Source: JAXJYR01 sp964593515 (GTDB lineage Bacteria; Bacillota_I; Bacilli_A; Erysipelotrichales; Erysipelotrichaceae). From it: a stretch of DNA of 15,177 bases. The notes under the pieces are model-generated. The model had not been told where the DNA came from. It did not search any database and saw nothing but the letters and a program-made list of their open reading frames with translations. The stretch spans positions 1 through 15,177 of the forward strand of contig CAZQJH010000023.1 in assembly GCA_964593515.1 (NCBI GenBank). The letters run 5' to 3'. Position numbers and translations under genes: made by a program. This document shows, one piece after another, positions 6,293-13,602 of the stretch (positions are counted from its first letter, which is position 1; each line of letters opens with the position of its first letter).

Positions 6293-8692
6293 TTAATTAG
6301 CAACGATATTAACTACTTTACCTTTAACAACAATAACTTTACGAATTGTTTTGCCTTCAATTTGAGCTTGTACAGTATTAATTTCTAATGCTTGAGCTTT
6401 AATATCATCTTCACTAGTTCCAACAACTGTCTTAAATTTACCACGAAGTTTTCCATTAACTTGCACGATAATTTCTACTTCATCTTCAACTAAAACATTT
6501 TCATCATAAGTTGGCCATGCTTCATAAGTGATTGTATTTGTATGTCCTAAATGTTGCCATAATTCTTCCCCTAAATGAGGTGCAAAACATGCTAACATTT
6601 TTACAAATCCTTCAATGTAACCAACATATACTTCATCAGCTTTATAACAATCATTAATAAAAATCATCATTTGTGAAATAGCTGTATTTAAACTTAATGT
6701 TTCGATATCATTAGATACTTTTTTAACTGTTGCATGGTAAATTTTTTCTAATGATTTATTGTTAGTATCAACTAATTTACCACTTTCAACAACTAAACGA
6801 TAAACACGATCTAACCATTTACGAGAACCTTCAACTCCTTGATAACTCCAAGGTTTACTAGCTTCAAGTGGTCCCATAAACATTTCGTATAAACGTAATG
6901 TATCAGCTCCATATTCATTAACAACATCATTTGGATTAACTACGAATTCAGGGAAACGTTTACCCATCTTAATTCCATTAGCTCCTAAGATATATCCTTG
7001 GTGAACTAATTTTTGGAATGGTTCTTTAACCAGTACTAAACCTTTATCATATAAGTAGTTGTTCCACATTCTTGAATACAATAAGTGACCTACTGCATGT
7101 TCTGGTCCTCCAACATATAAATCAACTGGTAACCAGTGTTTTAATAATTCAGGATCAGCAAATGCTTCATCATTTTTTGGATCAATATAACGTAAGAAAT
7201 ACCAACTACTTCCCGCACTACCTGGCATTGTTGAAGTTTCACGTTTTCCTTTAACCCCATCAATTTCAACATTTAACCAATCACTAGCTTTCTCTAATGG
7301 TGAAGCACCACTCTTACTAGGTGAGTAATCTTCAAGTTCAGGTAAGATTAAAGGTAATTGATCATCACTTAAAGCAACCATGTTACCATTTTCTAAATGA
7401 ACAATAGGAATTGGTTCTCCCCAATAACGTTGTCTTGCGAAAATCCATTCTCTTAAACGATAGTTAACTTGTTTACTTCCACAGTTATGTTCTTCTAACC
7501 AAGCAATCATAGTATCGATAGCTTCTTGTTTTCCCATTCCATCTAAGAATTGTGAATTAATGTGCAATCCATCTTCAGTATAAGCTTCTTTACTAATGTC
7601 ACCACCAGCTAATACTTGAATAATTTCAATACCAAATTCTTTTGCAAATTCATAATCACGTGTATCATGAGCAGGTACAGCCATAATAGCTCCTGTACCA
7701 TAACTAGCTAATACATAATCACTAATCCAAATAGGAATTTGTTTTTGGTTAACTGGATTAATAGCATATGCTCCAGTAAATACTCCGGTTTTTTCTTTAT
7801 TTAAAGAAGTTCTTTCTAAATCAGATTTAGTTGCACAAGCTTGTTTATAAGCTTTTACACTTTCTTTTTGTTCTTCACTCGTAATTTTATCTACTAAAGC
7901 ATGTTCTGGTGCTAAAACACAATATGTAGCCCCAAATAAAGTATCAGCACGTGTAGTAAAAACAGTAAATTTTTCATCATGATTAGCTACTTTAAAATCA
8001 ACATGAGCCCCAATTGATTTACCAATCCAGTTACGTTGCATTTCTTTTGTTGATTCAGGCCAATCAATTTCTTCTAAACCTTCTAATAAGCGTTCTGCAT
8101 ATTTAACAATATCAATTACCCATTGACGCATATTCTTACGTACGACTGGATAACCTCCACGTTCACTTTTACCATCAATTACTTCATCATTAGCTAAAAC
8201 AGTACCTAATTCTTCACACCAGTTAACTGGCATTTCTACACATTTAGCTAATCCATCTTCAAATAATTGTTTAAAAATCCATTGTGTCCATTTGTAGTAA
8301 ACAGGATCACAAGTTGATAATTCTTTATCCCAATCATAACTAAAACCTAACATTTTTAATTGGGTTTTAAAAGTTTCAATATTCTTTTTAGTAAATCCAT
8401 CAGGATGATTTCCAGTTTGAATAGCATATTGTTCAGCCGGTAATCCAAAGCTATCAAATCCCATTGGATGTAAAACATTATAACCTTGCATTCTTTTCAT
8501 ACGACAAACAATATCAGTTGCAGTATATCCTTCTGGATGTCCAGCATGTAATCCAACCCCACTTGGATATGGGAACATATCTAAAGCATAATATTTAGGT
8601 TTACTAAAATCATGTGTATCACAAGCAAATGTTTTATTAGCTTCCCAATATTGTTGCCATTTCTTTTCCATTTCTAAATGATTAAAAGTCAT
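6293..8692 (-). CDS. leuS: Leucyl-tRNA synthetase
   Basis: This cytosolic class I synthetase charges tRNA-Leu. The 799 residues are full length for a bacterial LeuRS. The HIGH-type signature appears as PYPSGVGLHAGH (41-52). The CP1 editing domain shows TTRADTLFGAT (246-256) and YGTGAIMAVPAHDTRDYEFA (331-350), including the Asp of the hydrolytic site. The class I KMSKS loop reads KMGKR (575-579), with Gly in place of the middle Ser, followed by FPEFVVNPNDVV. The anticodon-binding and C-terminal domains follow, ending VKGKVVNIVAN. The gene is preceded by GGAG seven bases before its ATG and by a leucine-type T-box leader, so expression should rise when tRNA-Leu is uncharged. It is transcribed alone. 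Confidence 0.98.
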   Translation of the reverse strand: MTFNHLEMEKKWQQYWEANKTFACDTHDFSKPKYYALDMFPYPSGVGLHAGHPEGYTATDIVCRMKRMQGYNVLHPMGFDSFGLPAEQYAIQTGNHPDGFTKKNIETFKTQLKMLGFSYDWDKELSTCDPVYYKWTQWIFKQLFEDGLAKCVEMPVNWCEELGTVLANDEVIDGKSERGGYPVVRKNMRQWVIDIVKYAERLLEGLEEIDWPESTKEMQRNWIGKSIGAHVDFKVANHDEKFTVFTTRADTLFGATYCVLAPEHALVDKITSEEQKESVKAYKQACATKSDLERTSLNKEKTGVFTGAYAINPVNQKQIPIWISDYVLASYGTGAIMAVPAHDTRDYEFAKEFGIEIIQVLAGGDISKEAYTEDGLHINSQFLDGMGKQEAIDTMIAWLEEHNCGSKQVNYRLREWIFARQRYWGEPIPIVHLENGNMVALSDDQLPLILPELEDYSPSKSGASPLEKASDWLNVEIDGVKGKRETSTMPGSAGSSWYFLRYIDPKNDEAFADPELLKHWLPVDLYVGGPEHAVGHLLYSRMWNNYLYDKGLVLVKEPFQKLVHQGYILGANGIKMGKRFPEFVVNPNDVVNEYGADTLRLYEMFMGPLEASKPWSYQGVEGSRKWLDRVYRLVVESGKLVDTNNKSLEKIYHATVKKVSNDIETLSLNTAISQMMIFINDCYKADEVYVGYIEGFVKMLACFAPHLGEELWQHLGHTNTITYEAWPTYDENVLVEDEVEIIVQVNGKLRGKFKTVVGTSEDDIKAQALEINTVQAQIEGKTIRKVIVVKGKVVNIVAN

Positions 8693-8713
8693 CTTAATTC
8701 TCCTCTCTAAAAT

Positions 8714-8743
8714 AAAAAAACGCCCTATCTAAGGACGCGTTAA
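8714..8743 (-). terminator. Regulated terminator of the leuS T-box
   Basis: AACGC...CCT pairs with AGGGCGTT with a small two-base bulge around the loop TAGAT, followed by seven T on the minus strand (8720-8714). It overlaps the region that forms the antiterminator with the T-box sequence. Confidence 0.85.
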
Positions 8744-8917
8744 CGTGGTACCACCTTAGTTCTTTTTATCTAAAAAAGCACTTAATCTTCTTAACGCGAA
8801 GTCCACGGGTTTCCCAGCTCCTTAACAAGTTCCCTATGATTCTGTTATAACTTTCCACCAACCAGTTATCTCTCTATATCATGCACATAAGTACTACTTT
8901 AATTCAACGCTTTATCG
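8714..8917 (-). ncRNA. T-box riboswitch leader of leuS
   Basis: The roughly 200-base leader, read on the minus strand, carries the conserved T-box sequence AAGGTGGTACCACG (8757-8744), which pairs with the acceptor end of uncharged tRNA. Upstream are stem I features: an AGTA-like motif near 8898, AGAGAG (8875-8870), and TTGGTGGAAAG in the distal stem flanked by ATAACT and AGTTAT. The likely specifier is CUU (8829-8827) in the context GGAACTTGTTAAGGAGC, a leucine codon that agrees with the downstream gene. The competing terminator lies at 8743-8714. The specifier assignment rests on alignment by eye to the usual GAA-NNN context. Confidence 0.93.
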
Positions 8918-8923
8918 CTATTA

Positions 8924-8952
8924 AGTATACAAAATTTCCTGCTTTTTTTCAA
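8924..8952 (-). promoter_or_regulatory. Promoter of leuS
   Basis: TTGAAA (8952-8947) and TATACT (8929-8924) are separated by 17 bases on the minus strand. Transcription would start near 8917, just before stem I of the T-box leader. Confidence 0.85.
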
Positions 8953-8964
8953 TAGGAATTAGCT

Positions 8965-8993
8965 AAAAAGGTTAAGCAAATAGCTTAACCTTT
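8965..8993 (-). terminator. Terminator after nfnB (aroD-nfnAB unit)
   Basis: A perfect 11-bp stem pairs AAAGGTTAAGC (8967-8977) with GCTTAACCTTT (8983-8993) around a 5-base loop. It is followed by a T run on the minus strand and lies 8 bases after the nfnB stop codon. Confidence 0.87.
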
Positions 8994-9000
8994 AAACCAA

Positions 9001-10395
9001 TTATTTATTTTTAATATATTCATCAATCGCTTTAGCAGCATTTTTACCTGCTCCCATAGCCATAATTACGGTAGCTGCTCCTGTTACTGCATCTCCTCCC
9101 GCAAAGACCCCTTCACGAGTTGTAGCACCTTTTTCATCAGCAACTAAACATCCTTTTTTATTCGTTTCTAAACCTTCTGTAGTAGATCTAATTAATGGGT
9201 TTGGTGAAGTACCAATTGCCATAATCATACAATCAATATCAATTACAAAGTTACTTCCTTCAACTTCTTGAGGACGACGACGACCAGATGCATCAGGTTC
9301 ACCTAATTCCATCTTCACACATTCAATTCCTTTAACCCATCCATTTTCATCACCTAAAACTTGAACTGGATTAGTTAATAATTGGAACTTAATTCCTTCT
9401 TCCATTGCATGTTCAACTTCTTCTTTACGAGCTGGTAATTCATCCATACTACGACGATATACAATAGTAACTTCTTCAACCCCTAAACGTTTAGCACTAC
9501 GTGCAGCATCCATGGCTACGTTACCACCACCAACAATAACAGCTTTTTTAGCACGTTGAATTGGAGTATGTGCTCCTTCTTTATAAGCCTTCATTAAGTT
9601 ACAACGAGTTAAATATTCATTAGCACTATAAACTCCATTTAAGTTTTCTCCTGGCATTTTCATAAAGTTAGGTAATCCAGCCCCACTTCCAATAAATACG
9701 GCTTCAAATCCATCTTCAAATAATTCATCAACACTTTCGCTACGACCAATTACAACATTAGTATGAATTTGTACACCCATATTTTTTAAACCTTCAATTT
9801 CTTTTTGAACAATGGCTTTAGGTAAACGGAATTCAGGAATACCATACATTAATACTCCTCCTGCAACATGTAAAGCTTCAAAAATAGAAACTTCATAACC
9901 CATTTTAGCTAAATCACCAGCACAAGTTAATCCAGCAGGACCAGCTCCAACAATTGCTACTTTATGACCATTAGTTTGAATAGGTTCAACTTTATCTTCT
10001 ACATTATTACGGTGCCAATCAGCCACAAAACGTTCTAAGCGACCAATTGAAACAGCTTCTCCTTTAATACCACGCACACAATTCTTTTCACATTGATTTT
10101 CTTGTGGACAAACACGACCACAAACAGCTGGTAATGAACTAGTTTGACGAATAATTTGATATGCTTTTTCAAATTCTCCTAAAGCTACTTGTTCAATAAA
10201 AGCTGGAATATTTACTTGAACAGGACATCCTGAAACACAAGGACGTTGTGGACAATTTAAACAACGACTTGCTTCTTCGATTGCCATTTCAGCTGTATAT
10301 CCTAAAGCTACTTCATCAAAATTATTTCTTCTTACTTCTCCATCTTGAACTGGCATTTCTACCTTTTTCAAAGACATATTACGAACGATAGCCAT
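9001..10395 (-). CDS. nfnB: NfnB-like large subunit of NADH-dependent ferredoxin:NADP oxidoreductase (glutamate synthase small-subunit fold)
   Basis: The 464-residue flavoprotein belongs to the family usually labelled glutamate synthase small subunit. Two four-cysteine sets, Cys45/48/53/57 (CLNCPQRPCVSGC) and Cys92/96/102/106 (CGRVCPQENQCEKNC), fit two [4Fe-4S] clusters. GAGPAG (150-155) is the FAD-binding motif, and GGGNVAMDAARSAKRLG (289-305) with VYRRS fits NADP(H) binding. GVFAGGDAVTGAATVIMAMG is the C-terminal FAD block. No glutamate synthase large subunit is adjacent. Instead the NfnA partner lies 1 base upstream, and the two lengths match known NfnAB transhydrogenases. That complex couples NADH and reduced ferredoxin to NADP reduction. 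The alternative names SudA or GltD-like protein apply to the same family, and bifurcating activity is inferred. Confidence 0.9.
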   Translation of the reverse strand: MAIVRNMSLKKVEMPVQDGEVRRNNFDEVALGYTAEMAIEEASRCLNCPQRPCVSGCPVQVNIPAFIEQVALGEFEKAYQIIRQTSSLPAVCGRVCPQENQCEKNCVRGIKGEAVSIGRLERFVADWHRNNVEDKVEPIQTNGHKVAIVGAGPAGLTCAGDLAKMGYEVSIFEALHVAGGVLMYGIPEFRLPKAIVQKEIEGLKNMGVQIHTNVVIGRSESVDELFEDGFEAVFIGSGAGLPNFMKMPGENLNGVYSANEYLTRCNLMKAYKEGAHTPIQRAKKAVIVGGGNVAMDAARSAKRLGVEEVTIVYRRSMDELPARKEEVEHAMEEGIKFQLLTNPVQVLGDENGWVKGIECVKMELGEPDASGRRRPQEVEGSNFVIDIDCMIMAIGTSPNPLIRSTTEGLETNKKGCLVADEKGATTREGVFAGGDAVTGAATVIMAMGAGKNAAKAIDEYIKNK

Positions 10396-10396
10396 C

Positions 10397-11236
10397 TTAT
10401 TGTTCCCCCTTTTTCATTAAGTTACAGTTTTCACGTTCATGAGCTTCAAAATCACGATAACTAGCTCCACGTGACATTGCTTCATCAAAGTCAACTAAAT
10501 GACCATCAAAGTCTGGACCATCAACACAAGCAAACTTAGTTTCACCACCAACACTTAGTCGACATCCTCCACACATTCCTGTACCATCAATCATAATTGG
10601 GTTCATACTTACAATCGTTTTAATTCCATATTTTTTAGTTAATAAACAAACAAATTTCATCATTACTAATGGTCCAATCGCAATAACTTCATCAAATTGT
10701 TCTCCATTATTAATTAAATCTTCTAAAACATTAGTAACTAAACCTTTAGTACCTGTACTTCCATCATCACTTACTAAGTAAGCATGATCACTAACTTGTT
10801 TGAATTCTTCTTCTAAAATAACTAAATCTTTATTTCTAAATCCAGTAATAGTAGTTACTTCACATCCATTTTCATGTAAAGCTTTAGCAGTTGGATAAGC
10901 AATCGCACATCCTACCCCTCCACCAATTACACAAACTTTTTTAAATCCTTCAACTTCACTTGGACGACCTAATGGACCAACGAAATCTAAAATATATCCT
11001 CCTTCTTCTAATTGATTTAATAAAATAGTTGTTTTCCCCACAACTTGGAAAATAATTGTAATAGTTCCTTTTTCACGATCATAATCAGCAATCGTTAAAG
11101 GAATACGTTCTCCCATTTCATCAACTCTTAAAATAATAAATTGTCCTGCTTTAGCTTTTCTAGCAACCATTGGTGCTTCAACAACCATTTTCGTAACGGT
11201 TGGATTTAAAACCACTTTTTCTACAATTTTATACAT
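10397..11236 (-). CDS. nfnA: NfnA-like small subunit (sulfide/dihydroorotate dehydrogenase-like FAD/NAD-binding protein)
   Basis: Counted from the ATG at 11236 the protein has 279 residues, the usual length for NfnA. This start has a strong ribosome binding site (AAAGGAGA, 7 bases upstream). The frame is open to 11284 but the extra residues are not family-like. A ferredoxin-reductase FAD domain carries RIPLTIADYD (44-53), and VIGGGVGCAIAYP (103-115) fits NAD binding. The C-terminal MCGGCRLSVGG and FACVDGPDFDGH place Cys222, Cys225 and Cys237 as [2Fe-2S] ligands, as in PyrK/NfnA proteins, with Asp217 a possible fourth ligand. It stands 44 bases after aroD with no hairpin between and 1 base before nfnB, so the three are probably co-transcribed. 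Confidence 0.9.
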   Translation of the reverse strand: MYKIVEKVVLNPTVTKMVVEAPMVARKAKAGQFIILRVDEMGERIPLTIADYDREKGTITIIFQVVGKTTILLNQLEEGGYILDFVGPLGRPSEVEGFKKVCVIGGGVGCAIAYPTAKALHENGCEVTTITGFRNKDLVILEEEFKQVSDHAYLVSDDGSTGTKGLVTNVLEDLINNGEQFDEVIAIGPLVMMKFVCLLTKKYGIKTIVSMNPIMIDGTGMCGGCRLSVGGETKFACVDGPDFDGHLVDFDEAMSRGASYRDFEAHERENCNLMKKGEQ

Positions 11237-11280
11237 ATTTGTATCTCCTTTCCTAAATGTAATTTTCTTGTTTAATCTTA

Positions 11281-12039
11281 TCATATATTTGAAAGCTGTG
11301 CCATCATGTTTTTCAACTCATGAACATTAATTTGTCCTGGAGCACTACTATCATTATAACAACCAAAGGTTATACATGATTTAGATAAAGAACAACATAC
11401 GCGACTAGCTTTACCAATATCTCCCATCGACATTGAAATAACTAATTTCTTACTTAAATCATTAGCTTTACTACTTGCACTCATCATATTAATAACATCT
11501 TTACTATTTTTAGGCATCATTGCAATTTTCATAAAATCACAATCATATTTATCCATAACCATAAAACGATTTACTAAATCATCATAACCTAAAGTCTTTT
11601 CAAAATTATGATTACTTAAAATAATTAATACTTGATGATTTTTTGCATAAGCAATTAAATCTAATAATTCATTTTCTTTTAAGAAATATAATTCTAAATC
11701 AATAATATCAACTTCACCTTGAGCAATTAAATGTTTAATTAAGGAAATATAATTAGCTTTTTCAATAGCATTAACCCCACCTTCCCATAAAGTACGGAAA
11801 GTTGCAATTAATACTTTTTCTTTTAAATACTCTCTTAATGAATTAAGGGCTTGATCTACTTTAGTAAAATCTAAGAATTCAGTATAATGATCAACACGCC
11901 ATTCCACAACATCAATATCATTAAAATCAATTACTTGCAGTTGTTTATTTAATTCATCTAAACATTTAGCGGTAATTGGAATAGCAATACTACCCCCACC
12001 TTCAACCAGTGAAATATCTCTTACTTTAATTCTTTTCAT
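11281..12039 (-). CDS. aroD: Type I 3-dehydroquinate dehydratase
   Basis: AroD dehydrates 3-dehydroquinate to 3-dehydroshikimate, the third step of the shikimate pathway, through a Schiff base. From the ATG at 12039 it has 252 residues, the normal type I length. That ATG has AAGGAG seven bases upstream, while the frame extends to 12093 through residues unlike the family and past the promoter. Visible signatures are VEWRVDHY, ATFRTLWEGG, IDLELYF, SNHNFEKT with the catalytic His, DFMKIAMMP with the Schiff-base Lys, SMSMGDIGKASRV, and the C-terminal SAPGQINVHEL. It is transcribed away from aroEK and aroF, which encode the other shikimate steps seen here, and is followed by nfnA and nfnB. Confidence 0.95.
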   Translation of the reverse strand: MKRIKVRDISLVEGGGSIAIPITAKCLDELNKQLQVIDFNDIDVVEWRVDHYTEFLDFTKVDQALNSLREYLKEKVLIATFRTLWEGGVNAIEKANYISLIKHLIAQGEVDIIDLELYFLKENELLDLIAYAKNHQVLIILSNHNFEKTLGYDDLVNRFMVMDKYDCDFMKIAMMPKNSKDVINMMSASSKANDLSKKLVISMSMGDIGKASRVCCSLSKSCITFGCYNDSSAPGQINVHELKNMMAQLSNI

Positions 12040-12064
12040 ACCACTACTCCTTTTTTCTTGTCTT

Positions 12065-12093
12065 ATTATAAACAATTTTTCATTAGTTTTCAA
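12065..12093 (-). promoter_or_regulatory. Promoter of the aroD-nfnAB unit
   Basis: TTGAAA (12093-12088) and a consensus TATAAT (12070-12065) are separated by 17 bases on the minus strand, 25 bases upstream of the ATG at 12039. It lies back to back with the plus-strand promoter at 12122-12150, leaving 28 bases between the two -35 elements. Confidence 0.85.
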
Positions 12094-12121
12094 TACGTTT
12101 GCAAATTTTTCAAAAAAATAC

Positions 12122-12150
12122 TTGAAATTTCATATTAAGTGGTTTATTAT
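12122..12150 (+). promoter_or_regulatory. Promoter of the leader peptide-aroEK-aroF unit
   Basis: TTGAAA (12122-12127) and TATTAT (12145-12150) are separated by 17 bases. Transcription would start near 12157, so the ribosome binding site of the leader peptide (AGGAG, 12160-12164) lies at the very start of the RNA. Confidence 0.8.
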
Positions 12151-12173
12151 AGGAAACATAGGAGTGATGTTAA

Positions 12174-12230
12174 ATGAAAACAATCAACTTAAATATTAAT
12201 TCATTTTATCGATTTTATATGTTTAAATAG
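12174..12230 (+). CDS. Phe/Tyr-rich leader peptide of a putative attenuator
   Basis: An 18-codon frame encodes MKTINLNINSFYRFYMFK and ends in TAG. It has AGGAG nine bases before its ATG and a promoter just upstream. Five of the seven codons from 12204 to 12224 are Phe or Tyr (TTT, TAT, CGA, TTT, TAT, ATG, TTT). The downstream genes are shikimate-pathway enzymes including DAHP synthase, whose end products are Phe, Tyr and Trp. No Trp codon is present. A stem-loop starts at the base after the stop codon and a terminator follows at 12275-12312. Together this suggests a ribosome-mediated attenuator in which slow translation at Phe or Tyr codons alters terminator formation. The peptide itself probably has no other function. 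Confidence 0.78.
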   Translation: MKTINLNINSFYRFYMFK

Positions 12231-12271
12231 CCTTGTGAAACTAAAGCACATGGTACTTTTATTTCGCAAGG
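12231..12271 (+). promoter_or_regulatory. Leader stem-loop directly after the leader peptide stop codon
   Basis: CCTTGTGAAA (12231-12240) pairs with TTTCGCAAGG (12262-12271) over 10 bp with one G-U pair, enclosing a 21-base loop that may fold further (AAAG with CTTT). A ribosome stalled on the Phe/Tyr codons would overlap the first arm. It corresponds in position to the 1:2 hairpin of classical attenuators. Confidence 0.75.
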
Positions 12272-12274
12272 CTC

Positions 12275-12312
12275 AAGCAACAACACTAAATTCTTGTTTT
12301 GTTGCTTTTTTT
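12275..12312 (+). terminator. Attenuator terminator upstream of aroEK
   Basis: AAGCAACAA (12275-12283) pairs with TTGTTGCTT (12299-12307), giving a 9-bp stem with a 15-base loop. Seven T end the structure (12306-12312). It lies 38 bases before the aroEK start codon, inside the leader, so it must be read through for expression. Confidence 0.85.
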
Positions 12313-12349
12313 GTTACATTTAACAAGATTCTAGAAAGAAGGACTTAAT

Positions 12350-13591
12350 ATGAAATATGGTTTAATTGGTGAAAAACTTGGTCATAGTTTTTCTAAAGAA
12401 ATTCATGAAAGAATTGCAGATTATACATATGATCTAATTCCCTTATCAAAAGAAGAATTTCATCCTTTTATGGAAAAGAAAGCATTTAATGCAATTAATG
12501 TTACGATTCCTTATAAAAAAGATGTAATTCCTTATCTAGATAGCTTAGATGAAGGTGCACAAGCAATTCAAGCCGTGAATACTATTGTAAATGAAAATGG
12601 TAAATTAAAAGGTTACAACACTGATTATATGGGATTTAAATACATGGTTGATAAATATCATGTAGATATGCATAATAAAAAAGTTTTAGTTATTGGAAAT
12701 GGTGGAGCTAGTGCTGCTATTCAAGCTGTGGTAAAAAAAGCTCAACCGAAAGAAATGTTGATTGTTGATATTGTGGAAAGTGAAAATACTATTACTTATG
12801 AACAATGTTATCAAGATCATTTAGATGTGGAAATTATTATTAATACTTCCCCAGTAGGAATGTATCCTAAGATAGCTAATTCCCCACTTGATATCACTAA
12901 TTTCGCGCAATTAGAAGCCGTTTTAGATGTTATTTATAATCCATTAACAACTTCATTAACTCTTCAAGCTAAGCGTAAAAATATTAAATATGCTAATGGT
13001 TTAGAAATGTTAATTGCCCAAGCAAAATATGCTGTAGAATTTTTCTTAAATAAACAAATTGATGATGCTATTATTGAAGAAATATATCAAGATATGGTTA
13101 AACAACGACAAAATATTGTTTTAATTGGAATGCCTAGTAGTGGTAAATCAACAATAGCTAAATTATTAAGCCAGAAATTAAATATGGAAATGGTTGATTT
13201 AGATGAAGAAATAGTTAAAAAAGCTAATATGAGTATTCCAGAAATATTTGCTAAAGATGGTGAAATTGGTTTTAGAAAACTTGAAAGTGAAGTTTGCTAT
13301 GAATTTGCTTTAAAAAATGGTATTATTATATCATGCGGTGGTGGTATAATTAAGAAACAATGCAACATGGACTATTTAAGCTTAAATGGGATTGTTTGTT
13401 TCATTGATCGTGATTTATCATTACTAATTAGTGATGATGATAATCGCCCGTTATCTAGTAGTAAACAAGCCGTTGAAAAACTATATCAAGAACGTATTGA
13501 TTTATATCATCTTTATAGTGATTATGTTATTGAAAACAATTCAACGCTTGATGAAGTAGTTGAAACTATTATAAATAAATTAGAAAGGTAA
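12350..13591 (+). CDS. Bifunctional shikimate dehydrogenase-shikimate kinase (AroE-AroK fusion)
   Basis: The 413-residue protein joins two shikimate-pathway enzymes. Residues 1 to about 250 form shikimate dehydrogenase, which reduces 3-dehydroshikimate with NADPH. Signatures are GEKLGHSFSKEIHE with the substrate-binding Ser pair, NVTIPYKKD with the catalytic Lys (50-58), GYNTDYMGF (88-96), the Rossmann turn VIGNGGASAA (114-123), and INTSPVGMYP. Residues from about 254 form shikimate kinase, which phosphorylates shikimate with ATP. Signatures are Walker A GMPSSGKST (260-268), VDLDEEI with the substrate-binding Asp, DGEIGFRKLE, the CGGGI glycine block (329-333) and NRPL in the lid (365-368). 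Both halves appear complete. The start has AGAAGGA six bases upstream. aroF follows after 11 bases. Expression should be subject to the leader at 12174-12312. Confidence 0.95.
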   Translation: MKYGLIGEKLGHSFSKEIHERIADYTYDLIPLSKEEFHPFMEKKAFNAINVTIPYKKDVIPYLDSLDEGAQAIQAVNTIVNENGKLKGYNTDYMGFKYMVDKYHVDMHNKKVLVIGNGGASAAIQAVVKKAQPKEMLIVDIVESENTITYEQCYQDHLDVEIIINTSPVGMYPKIANSPLDITNFAQLEAVLDVIYNPLTTSLTLQAKRKNIKYANGLEMLIAQAKYAVEFFLNKQIDDAIIEEIYQDMVKQRQNIVLIGMPSSGKSTIAKLLSQKLNMEMVDLDEEIVKKANMSIPEIFAKDGEIGFRKLESEVCYEFALKNGIIISCGGGIIKKQCNMDYLSLNGIVCFIDRDLSLLISDDDNRPLSSSKQAVEKLYQERIDLYHLYSDYVIENNSTLDEVVETIINKLER

Positions 13592-13602
13592 GGTACTTTA
13601 AA

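Noticed and set aside
7072..7254. Plus-strand open frame of 60 codons
   Set aside because: It is antisense to leuS in a fully conserved part of that gene and has no ribosome binding site or recognisable product.
11237..11284. Longer NfnA form starting at 11284 and overlapping aroD by 4 bases
   Set aside because: The added residues are not family-like, while the ATG at 11236 has a strong AAAGGAGA ribosome binding site and gives the normal length.
12040..12093. Longer AroD form starting at 12093
   Set aside because: The extra residues would run through the consensus -10 element at 12070-12065 and lack a ribosome binding site. The ATG at 12039 has AAGGAG at good spacing.
12157..12349. A T-box riboswitch in front of aroEK
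   Set aside because: The leader has no AAGGTGG-type T-box sequence and no stem I motifs. The Phe/Tyr-rich short frame and terminator explain it better.
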